Part shown: in pieces, positions 51,821 through 61,300 of the stretch
How the letters are laid out: every line of letters begins with the position of its first letter
Numbering within the stretch: position 1 is the stretch's first letter
Assembly: GCA_900546225.1 (NCBI GenBank)
Contig: URBZ01000005.1
Coordinates: forward strand, 1-64,000
DNA: 64,000 bases
Reading direction: 5' to 3'
DNA from: an uncultured Rickettsiales bacterium
Lineage (GTDB): Bacteria; Pseudomonadota; Alphaproteobacteria; Rs-D84
The notes under the pieces: generated by a model
What the model saw: the letters and a program-made list of their open reading frames with translations, nothing else
What the model was told of the DNA's origin: nothing
Database searches by the model: none
Program-made: the position numbers and the translations under genes

Positions 51821-51821
51821 A

Positions 51822-52370
51822 ATGATACTGGTTATAAATACATCTGGGGCGGGATTGGAATTTGTACTGGGCGCGCATCACGTGCGTGTTGATGCCGAAA
51901 AACAGTCCGTCGCATTGCCAACCGAATGCGAAAAATTTATGCACGAATGTGGCGCATCTTGGCGTGATTTGACCGCCATCGCCGTTGTTGTCGGCCCCGG
52001 CAGTTTTACAGGCATTCGTCTGGGCATTGCCTATGCCAAGGGGTTGGCGATGGGACTGAATATTCCGGTTGTGCCAATCAATGCATTTGAACTGTATTTG
52101 GCGGCCACGCCGGACGCATTTGTTGCGATTGAATCCGGCCGCGGTGATTTCTTTGTTTCGTCTGCGAAAACACAGCCCCAAACGATGTCTATTGATGAAT
52201 TAGAAACACGCCAAATGGAATGTCCGCAAACCGTTGGGCACAAGCCGTTTGATTTAACACTGGCGACAAAAATCGCCGAACAGAAACTGGCCGCGGGCAA
52301 TTTGGACGCCGTTGTTCCAATGTATCTGCGCCCCAGTTATGCCGAAGAGCACGCCGCACATGCTGAATGA
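51822..52370 (+). CDS. tsaB: tRNA threonylcarbamoyladenosine synthesis protein TsaB
   Basis: Scaffold partner of TsaD in t6A37 synthesis. 182 residues (often 215-230): VINTSGAGLEFVLG, AIAVVVGPGSFTGIRLGIAY near 50-70 and AKGLAMGLNIPVVPINAFEL are the family segments. The C-terminal lobe is short. It overlaps rimI by 11 nt, the common tsaB-rimI arrangement. tsaD is at 25313-26443. Confidence 0.93.
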   Translation: MILVINTSGAGLEFVLGAHHVRVDAEKQSVALPTECEKFMHECGASWRDLTAIAVVVGPGSFTGIRLGIAYAKGLAMGLNIPVVPINAFELYLAATPDAFVAIESGRGDFFVSSAKTQPQTMSIDELETRQMECPQTVGHKPFDLTLATKIAEQKLAAGNLDAVVPMYLRPSYAEEHAAHAE

Positions 52371-52746
52371 ACTGGAAAATTTGCACCGCGCCTGTTTCCC
52401 GTCAAAACCATGGACGGCACAGGATTTTGCCGATTTGAAGAAGTCGGGCTGTGACATTATTGCCAGTCAAAATGGATTTATCGTATATCGCGCCGTCGCG
52501 GACGAGGCGGAAATTATCACCATCGGCGTTCATCCCGACGCGCGCCGCGGTGGAATTGCGTCTGCAATGCTGGTCGTTGCAGAACAGGACTTGCGCGCCC
52601 GCGGCATAAAAAAATTATTCTTGGAGGTTGCAGAAAACAACGCCCCAGCCCGCAAATTGTATGAACGCGCGGGATTTCACCAAATTGGCATTCGCCCAAA
52701 ATATTACGATGGTGTTGACGCCATTATGATGGAGAAAGAATTATGA
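52360..52746 (+). CDS. rimI: Ribosomal-protein-alanine acetyltransferase RimI-like (GNAT)
   Basis: GNAT N-acetyltransferase, 128 residues, that acetylates the N-terminus of S18 in relatives. HRACFPSKPWTAQDFADL is the RimI-type start; acetyl-CoA-binding ITIGVHPDARRGGIASAML, and LFLEVAENNAPARKLYERAG, GFHQIGIRPKYYDG follow. I chose the ATG at 52360 inside the end of tsaB; an upstream in-frame ATG at 52339 is possible. It overlaps the next gene by 4 nt. Confidence 0.92.
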   Translation: MLNELENLHRACFPSKPWTAQDFADLKKSGCDIIASQNGFIVYRAVADEAEIITIGVHPDARRGGIASAMLVVAEQDLRARGIKKLFLEVAENNAPARKLYERAGFHQIGIRPKYYDGVDAIMMEKEL

Positions 52747-53831
52747 CCGCATATCGCCCCAGTCGCGCCCACGTTATTCAACGTACCGCCCCAGATGGCG
52801 CGGACATGTACCATATGTCAATAGCACTGGCTGTACCCACAGACGTACCAGCGGTCGTGGCATTTGGTGGCGAACTGACTAATTCTGACAGTCACGCAAA
52901 TTCATATGGCAAAATGCTGTATCGCGCATTGGCCGAAGAAAACGTATCAGGGGTAAATGTTTATTCGGTGGTATATGATTTTGCATCGCGCAGTCCATCA
53001 CTGGAACGTGCCGATTTGTTTCATCGTGCAGGACGCAAATTAAAATTAGACGAACACCCAATCGCGCGCGCCGCCCAGACCGCCCGTTTGGACGAAATGC
53101 GTGCAAAAGAACCCGTGCCCAATTATGTTATAGATTTATATAACATACTGTTGCGACCGCGTCTGTTTGACGAAAATGGTCGTGTGCGCCCGATAAATAC
53201 GGCGATAAAAAACATGCGCAATATCATGTTTTACGGACACAGCCACGGCGCGGCCGTGATAACCCAACTGGGCGATTATATGGCACAACAACTGTACGAT
53301 GCGGGACGCACACCCGAACAAATTGCCAAGATTCAGCGTAATTTACTGGTGATTCAACATGGGCCGTTGAGTCCCCTGAACCCGAACCGTCGCCGATTTA
53401 ACACACTGTCGTTTGCGTCCGCCGAAGATACCACGATGCAGAATCACGGCAATGCATTTGCGCGATATATGTCCGAAAATTCTGCCGATGTTGTGCCGGC
53501 ATTCTTTGCGGGTGACCGCGGAAATCTGTTTGTTGTCCAGCGTTTACGCAGTTCTTTTATTGGCGAACATGACCACCGCGGGATTCTGCGTGATGAACGC
53601 GAACAAATGATGACGTCGGACGATGGTGGTATATTATTTGACGCCGAACGCAATGCGTTGACGCGCGGCGCAAAAAACATGTTGACGGGGCGCGCCGCGC
53701 CGTCTGTACGGGAATTGGTAAATGGAAAAACCGTCAATTTTGACCAGATGAAACGCGCCGGCGATGCGTTGTACAATATTATGCTGGCTGATTTGCATCA
53801 ACAAAACTTAGCACGCGTGAATCAAAAATAA
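52743..53831 (+). CDS. Alpha/beta-hydrolase-like protein, 362 aa
   Basis: No family assigned. Central NIMFYGHSHGAAVITQLGDYM holds a GxSxG nucleophile elbow (Ser near residue 164), as in lipases and esterases; VAFGGELTNSDSHANSYGKM and VIQHGPLSPLNPNRRRFNTL are the flanking core. The second half is variable with Gly/Asp loops. No signal peptide, so it is cytoplasmic or exported by another route. It starts inside the rimI stop (ATGA). The tail overlaps the helicase gene by 53 nt on the opposite strand. Confidence 0.72.
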   Translation: MTAYRPSRAHVIQRTAPDGADMYHMSIALAVPTDVPAVVAFGGELTNSDSHANSYGKMLYRALAEENVSGVNVYSVVYDFASRSPSLERADLFHRAGRKLKLDEHPIARAAQTARLDEMRAKEPVPNYVIDLYNILLRPRLFDENGRVRPINTAIKNMRNIMFYGHSHGAAVITQLGDYMAQQLYDAGRTPEQIAKIQRNLLVIQHGPLSPLNPNRRRFNTLSFASAEDTTMQNHGNAFARYMSENSADVVPAFFAGDRGNLFVVQRLRSSFIGEHDHRGILRDEREQMMTSDDGGILFDAERNALTRGAKNMLTGRAAPSVRELVNGKTVNFDQMKRAGDALYNIMLADLHQQNLARVNQK

Positions 53832-55059
53832 CATCACGTGGTCGCAGGGGCGTCGCGATGTGCATGTCCGCCGCACTGCGCGTACGTGACAATGCGACGT
53901 ACGTCTGGCCGTGGGCAAATGCGCCACGCGAAATATCAACCACAACCGCATCCAGTGTTTTACCCTGTGCCTTGTGTATCGTCATGGCATAGCCCAAATT
54001 CAGCGGAAATTGCTTGAAACTGCCGACCTCGTTTTCAATAACGCGGTCGTTTTCATCGCGGGTGTATTCTATTTTTTCCCATTTGTCGGGGCGAACCGTC
54101 ACAATATCGCGTTCTTTGTTCAATAATTGCACCGTAATCTCACGCGCGGACAGGTTCTGGACAATACCCATCGAACCATTGTGCCATTTATCGCTGTTTT
54201 TCACAAATACGACCAACGCCCCAACCTTTAACGTCAGATTCATTGGCGCGGGCACATCGCGTTCGGAAAACGTTCCTGATAAAACACCAGTATATGATAC
54301 AACGGGCGCATTGATTTGCGCCAACCGATCGGCATTGATGCGTTCGGCAACCGCACGAAACGGCGTGATTATCACGGCATTTGCGCGACGCGCGGCGTCC
54401 GCAATCTGGCAATTATTAAAGAAATCCAACGCCCCCAGTTCACCATGACGTAACTGAATCAGGTTGTCCAGCAACGCTGTATCGTTCTGGCGATACACGC
54501 ATTCAAAGTCAAATCGGCGAAAATCGCACCGATGTGCAACATTTGCATCAAAAAAGTACGCGTTTTCATGACCGTATGCCTGTTGATAGAATTGCGCCGC
54601 ATCGCGGGTGATAACCGGTGGCAACTGGAATAAATCGCCGATTGCAACAATCTGAATCCCGCCAAACGGCGCATTGTTACGACGCGCGCTGCGTGCCAAG
54701 ATGTCCATGGCGTCCAGCAAATCGGGTGCAACCATTGAAATTTCATCTATAATCAGCACATCGGTTGCATTTAATATATTTCGCGGTTTTGCCTTTAACT
54801 TTAATAATTCCGGCATAATAAAATCGCGCGGTTGGATTTGAAACAGTGAATGTATCGTTTGCCCGCCGATATTCAACGCCGATACGGCCGTCGGACACGC
54901 GCATATAACCCGCTTGTTCAATGCGGATTTCAGATAATTTACAAATGTGGATTTACCCGTGCCCGCCTGACCCAGAATCAATACATTTGAATTAGAATGT
55001 GCGACCGCGTCAAATGCCGCCATCTGGGTATCATTCAAAATCGGTTTAATCAAACTCAT
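53779..55059 (-). CDS. PIF1-like SF1B helicase
   Basis: ATP-dependent 5'-3' DNA helicase of the PIF1/RecD-related family. 426 residues: motif I LILGQAGTGKSTFVNYL near 32-45, motif Ia ACPTAVSALNIGGQTIHSLF, motif II LIIDEISMVAPDLLDAMD near 115, motif III IVAIGDLFQLPPVI, and the C-terminal GYAMTIHKAQGKTLDAVVVD with TYVALSRTRSAADMHI (motifs V-VI). I chose the ATG at 55059, since the longer frame adds a hydrophobic stretch over promoter DNA. No other motor genes adjoin it. Confidence 0.93.
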   Translation of the reverse strand: MSLIKPILNDTQMAAFDAVAHSNSNVLILGQAGTGKSTFVNYLKSALNKRVICACPTAVSALNIGGQTIHSLFQIQPRDFIMPELLKLKAKPRNILNATDVLIIDEISMVAPDLLDAMDILARSARRNNAPFGGIQIVAIGDLFQLPPVITRDAAQFYQQAYGHENAYFFDANVAHRCDFRRFDFECVYRQNDTALLDNLIQLRHGELGALDFFNNCQIADAARRANAVIITPFRAVAERINADRLAQINAPVVSYTGVLSGTFSERDVPAPMNLTLKVGALVVFVKNSDKWHNGSMGIVQNLSAREITVQLLNKERDIVTVRPDKWEKIEYTRDENDRVIENEVGSFKQFPLNLGYAMTIHKAQGKTLDAVVVDISRGAFAHGQTYVALSRTRSAADMHIATPLRPRDVIFDSRVLSFVDANQPA

Positions 55060-55113
55060 GTGCAACATATTGCCACAGAACCGCGAAAAAATAAAGCATA
55101 TAATAAAAAGCAC

Positions 55114-55141
55114 TTGCAACGCATGCGAAAACATATATAAT
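55114..55141 (+). promoter_or_regulatory. Promoter of the CAU tRNA
   Basis: TTGCAA (55114-55119), 16 nt, TATAAT (55136-55141), 9 nt before the tRNA. Confidence 0.8.
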
Positions 55142-55150
55142 TGCGTCCGT

Positions 55151-55227
55151 GGGTTAGTAGCTCAGTTGGTTAGAGCGGAGCGCTCATAACGCTTTGGTCG
55201 TGGGTTCAAGTCCTACCTAACCCACCA
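55151..55227 (+). tRNA. tRNA with CAT anticodon (Ile2 or elongator Met)
   Basis: 77 nt with encoded CCA. Acceptor GGGTTAG/CTAACCC, discriminator A, anticodon loop CTCATAA. The TTGGTCG variable region and GGTTCAAGTCC T arm resemble tRNA-Ile2, whose C34 is changed to lysidine, but elongator Met cannot be ruled out. It is not an initiator. Confidence 0.9.
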
Positions 55228-55236
55228 CTGAAATTT

Positions 55237-55262
55237 ACGCGTCGATATGACGCGTTTTTTTA
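55237..55262 (+). terminator. tRNA terminator
   Basis: ACGCGTC-GATAT-GACGCGT followed by seven T. Confidence 0.93.
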
Positions 55263-55289
55263 TTTCATTATTCATGCTTATTTTTTCTC

Positions 55290-55319
55290 TTGCGTCATAT
55301 GCCGTTTTTTTTCTAGAAT
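55290..55319 (+). promoter_or_regulatory. Promoter of the giant exported protein
   Basis: TTGCGT (55290-55295), 18 nt, TAGAAT (55314-55319), then a short leader with AGAGGAAAAG. Confidence 0.6.
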
Positions 55320-55340
55320 GAAACTAAAAGAGGAAAAGAA

Positions 55341-58300
55341 GTGGGAAAAATGTCCAGATTTCTGCGTTTTTTTGCATATTTAGCAATGACTGTTTTTGTT
55401 GGTAATGCGTTTGCCGCGGGCTATACGTGCGATCCATCGTTGCCAACGTATCTGAGTTGCCAGCACGGCTATTACATGACGGCCAGTTCGTCATCGACGA
55501 CGTATGATGGTACGCCAAAGGCCGGGAACTATTGCCAACCGTGTTCCAGAATGGGGTCTAATTACACATGTGCCGGTGGTACGGCCCGCCCTGTAGAATC
55601 TGAGGGGGGGTATTCATGTCCCGAATATAAAAAGTACACTTGCTGTGCGGCGGGTTATTATATGACCAAGACCGCGACATCAACTGATTATGATGGTAAC
55701 CCTGTGGTGGCAAATGCATGTCGTCCATGTTCGGTATATGGTGCTAATTATACTTGCCCAGCGGGCGATGATGGATGCACAGGCGCACCACAGGCAGTCA
55801 CGATTGATGTCAAATGTCAGCCAGGTGAATATTTACCAAAGGGTAAAACGGCATGCGAAACATGCACCCCTGGCAATTACTGCGAAGGCGTAAACGTCAA
55901 GGGCGTTTCATTGGTTACCGGCGCGGAAAAAGATTTTGGGCTTTCCAGCTGCTCATCAAATACAGGCGCGCTGTATAACAACAGTGCCGCGGGCAGTTCA
56001 TCTATCAATGATTGCTATCTGACATTGACCGATGGTAGCTTTGTTTCAGCTGTAAATGGGGGCTCTCAGTTATGCAATCAGGGTTATTACTGCAAACACG
56101 GTGGTCGAAACATCTATTATGATAAAAATGGCGACGAACGCGACCTGACAGATTCGCGTCCAACCATTGGTGGTGGCGTGGCCTGCGCACGTGGTGCATA
56201 CAGTGATACAGAGGCAACAGCTTGCGAGGCATGTCAAAATGGCCAGACAACCAATGGTGCTGGTGCAATCAGTTGTAACGCGACCTGCTCTAATGCAGAC
56301 AACGTGAAAGAATGGAATAACGCAACGTGGCAGGAAAACTATGTCAGCAATCATTGCTCTATCAAAGCATGCGCAACTGGCTATAAACTGGAAAACAACA
56401 AGTGCGTGTTGTTAACCATTCATTGTTCAGCGGGCGAATATCTGCCGGAGAACTCAACGACATGCTCGTCATGTAAACCAGGTAACTACTGCGGTGGCGG
56501 CGACTTTAATTACAGCAGCATCGCCCAAGGGTTGGAGCCGTGTCCACCAGCGTATCCAAATTCTGATGCTGGTATGAGCAAGAAAACAGAATGTTATGGT
56601 GTTGAAACCAATCGTCCATGGACGGGTACGCAAGAATCATGTGATTTGCCAGATGGATGCGTGGGCGTAACCTGCGAAGAATGCAAACGCGATGCGTGCA
56701 AGTACATTGCATACTCTAATGAAGATGGCACGGCCGATGGTCAAATCAGAGAAGGTTGTGCAAGCAACAATGAAGCATGCAAACAGAAACAACTTTCTGT
56801 CAATGCGTGGTCGGGTAATTACGTAAATGGCCTTACATGTCCAGCGTGTTCGACATTGACACCTGACGGAGAATACACATTGTCTGAACACAGCAACACT
56901 GGTGGTGCGACAGCATGCTATAAGAATTGCAAAACGGCGTGCACACGTCCAACATGCCCATTGCATGCAATCTGTTCATACACAGAAACAGAAACTGAAG
57001 GTGTACAGCACTATGGTGACACTTGCAGTGCAGCGGAATCAACATGTCCTATGACATTTACATGTGAAAATGGTTATACCAAGACATCTGATGGCACAGG
57101 GTGTCAGGTAGCGAGCTATACAATCACGTACCTGATTGGAAAAACTGGCTTTAATCAGGAACGCAGATCCCAATCGGTGACATATTTGGAAAAGTTCACA
57201 ACATTACCGGCAAACACATTCAGTCGTCCGGGGTACAGTTTCCAAAGTTGGGGTGGCAGCTATCCACAACCCAGCACGGAATACACATACAGCACCGCTG
57301 GTGACACGATACTGGTGGCGTCATGGACGGCGTGCGATGCCGCGATTACATCACCGGGTACATGCAACTGTGGCAGCAATCAATACCCGAATGGCAGTGG
57401 ATGTAGTAATTGCGTCAAGTCATGTGCAACGGTATCTATTTATACCAAGGGGTCTTATAACGTTTGCCAATCCCAAACTGTTGCTGATGGATGCTATCGC
57501 GACTGCACAACGGCTGACGTACCGGGCTCTGCGACCGTGACAGGGACTGTCAGATACAATGCGGTCAGCAATACTTGTGCTGCGACAAAGTGTAATACTA
57601 ACTATTACCTGTCTGATGGCAAGTGTGTTACATGTCCAGAAAACGCCATTTGCGATGGCGATGACACAATCACATGCGAAGATGGCTATACATTAAAAGA
57701 CAATAAGTGCGAACCAAACAAGTACACAGTGACATTTGATGCGAACGAAGGCACAGGTGGCCCAGCCCCACAAACGGTTGAATTTGGTAAAAAGATGGCA
57801 ACACTGACAACATTGCCAACACGTGCGACATATTCATTCGTTGGTTACTTTGATGCGACAGCCGGTGGCACACAATACTATGCGTCTAACGGTACAGCGG
57901 TGCGCGCGTGGGATAAATTGAGCGATACAACCCTGTACGCACACTGGTCACAGAATCAGGTTACCTGCGAGGCCGGCAAGTATTATGATGGCACGGCACA
58001 GGTTGATTGTCCGTCGGGTAAATATTGCCCAGGAACGGGTACAACCATCGAAGGTGGCGCGGGCTGTGCGATTGAGTGCACAACACTGGGCAGTGAATAC
58101 ACCGCGTCTGATGTTGGTGCATCGGCCAACACCCAATGTTTCAAGGCATGTGATGCCGCCTGCTCTGGCGAAGATACAGCCAGTTGTGTATCGCCGATGT
58201 GGACAACGGATGGTGATTGCAAATACGATATGACCGCAAAGGTTTCTGGTATTCAATATTACAACAGCACCCAATGTGTAGGTCAAGGTAAAACCGCATG

Positions 58301-61300
58301 CCCATTAAAGGACTTTACGTGTAAAGCGCGTTATTTCAAAGATGGCGACAAGTGCACAGCGTGCAAAACGTTGGATGATGGTTCGTTCACTCTGTCATTG
58401 GCCAGAAATTCTAATGGTTCAAAGGATTGTTATAAGTCATGCAAACAAGAATGCGAAAAAGCACCTTGCACGGCAGGTCATGGCAGCTGCTCTTATGAAA
58501 GTGTATTTGATACAGGTGCGATACACTATGATAACCCAACGGTTTGTCAGGTTACATCAACAAATTGTCCAATGACCATTACTTGCGACCCGAACTATGA
58601 ACTGGATCCCAACACTGGTACGTGCCTAGGGGTTCTGTACACAATCACATTGAATGACAATGATGGAACGGGTGGCGACGGCACAGTGTATCAGCAGTAT
58701 AACACTGACTGGTTCAGCGATGCGGCCAAGTCCAACAGCATCAACAAGGTGACCGCGCCAACACGTGATGGCTGGACATTCTTGGGTTACTATACAACCC
58801 AGACCGGTGGCAGCATGATGATTAGTGATGACGGTACGTTGCCTTCTAATACGGCATTCACCGAAAATACGACATTGTATGCACACTGGTCACAGAATGC
58901 CACAACATGTCAGGCGGGCAAGTACTATGACGGTGCAAACCACGTCACATGCCCAGCGGGCAAATACTGTGACGGCACGGGCACTTCGGCAATCGGCGTG
59001 TCTGGTTGTGCGACGGATTGCCCTGCGGGTGGTACGTCGGGTTCTGGTGCGAAAGATAAAAAGGACTGTTTTGTTGCGTGCCCTGCCCCTGCGATAATCG
59101 CAAACGGTCGTTTGGAAAACGCCCAGACACAGCAGAATTATGACGGGTCTGCATATCCGGCATGTACATATCATGCGGTCTGCAACACCGGTTATATTGC
59201 CAAGGACGACTATACAACCGCACCAACATGTATCTGGGGTGATGGCGCATGTCCAGAAAACTATTACTGCGATCCAGACCCAGTGGCGTGTCCAGACGGT
59301 GGTTTGAGCAATGCGGGCGATTCCGACATAACACAGTGCTATAAACTGTACGATGATTATGACGGATTCCAGAACGGTACGGCATCTGCAATCTGCTATT
59401 ACCAGACCGCGACCAGTGCATATGATCGTTGTCAGGTTCGCACAGTCAAGACGTGCTATGCGGGTTACTGGTATCAGAATCCAACAATGCCGGACGAATT
59501 CTTGTGCCGCAGTGTTCAAGACAAGTATTACAGTCCGAAACCGAATATTTATCAGACGGAATGTCCGGACAAGGCCAACCAATACGTCCACTCAGAAGAA
59601 AATGCGGCATCTTATGTGAACTGCTATAAACAGTGCGTGTTGGATGTTCCACATGCGACGACGGTGGCCGCGGCCAAGAATACGGTATATGGTATCAGTA
59701 CGACCCAATACGAAGCGTGTTCATTCAATGTGACATGCGACACGGGTTACACGGTGCGCAATAACAATACTGCCGCCCCGTCATGCCAAGCCAACGCGTA
59801 CACAATCACGTTGGACAAGAATGGCGGCACAGGTTCTACACCGGCAAGCGTCACATGCACATTTGACAGCGGCGCGTGCACGTTGCCTGCAACCAGCAGC
59901 TTGAATCGTGCGGGTTACAGTGTAGAGGCAAAATGGTGTTCAACCAAGAATGGTGGCGCACCATGCTATACGGCGGGCGAATCCATTGCCGAAAACATAT
60001 CGGCTGATGGCACAGCGGTCACACTGTACGCGGTGTGGACGCCACAGGTGTACACGGTTAAATTGGACAGCCGTAATGCAGACGTTGCTGCAGTACCAGA
60101 TACAGTTTATCTGAAATATGCAACCGGCTGGTTCGAAAATGCGGCGGCGACCAACCCGATTATCGCGTTGACAACATTACCATCAAAGGCGGCATGGTTC
60201 TTTACAGGATTCTATGACGCGGTTGACGGCGGCCAGCAGATTGTCGGTGCAGATGGCAAGTTTGGCACATCAGAGGCGGCGTTGACGATGGCAACACGGT
60301 CACCGGCCACAATCTATGCCAGATTAGAAGCCGGCACGGTAACGTGCGATGCGGGTACGTATTACACCGGTACAGGCCCAGATTGCACAATTTGCCCAGC
60401 AAACAACTATTGCGAAGGCGGCACATTTGGTGCGGATTCTGGCAATGTTGGTGGATTGGTGGCGTGCCCAGACAGTGGTAAATCACCGACCAGTTCAACA
60501 TCGGCCGCGCAGTGTTACAAAGAAAATCTGGATACGTATGTGTCAGATCATGGTCGTGGTACACAAACATGTAACTATGACACATCGGCATCAGATTACA
60601 CGGCGGATTGTCGCGACCGTAACATGACATCGTGCGATGCGGGTTATTGGCTGCGCGATACCAGCAACCACGCAGCTCCTGACTGTGACAGTGTGGACGA
60701 TGGGTACTGGTCTGCGGCCAGCACACTGACCCAGACGGCATGCCATGGATACACATCTGGTGGCGCGGTACATTCAAAGCCGAACGCGGTCAAGGTTCAG
60801 GACTGCTATAAAGAAGGCGTTGCGTACAATGCAACCAAGGGCAGCGGTACACAGACATGCTACTACTCGGTTGGCGAAGGCGACAGCGCGGTATATGGCA
60901 ATGAATGTTATGACATTACCATCAACAAGTGCAACAAGGGTTATTGGCTGGCAGACAGCGCAGACATTGATTGCAGCGTGGCGGACTTTAACTACTACAG
61001 TGGTGCGGACGAAATCACACGTACGGCGTGCCCAGCGGGTGGTAAAACCCGTATCGACACCGCCGAAGCACCACAGCAGTGCTACAAAGATGGTCAGCCA
61101 TACACAGCGGATCATGGTGTTGGGTATCGCGTGTGCTTCTATACCAGTGGCACGGGTGACGACGCCAGATATGATTCTGCGTGCGAAACACCAACAATGA
61201 CCAAATGTACAGGTGGTTATTACTATGACATCGAAAAGAACAAGATGGATTGTATCGTTGTTGGTTATGGGTATTACAGCATGAACAATATCGACCGTGG

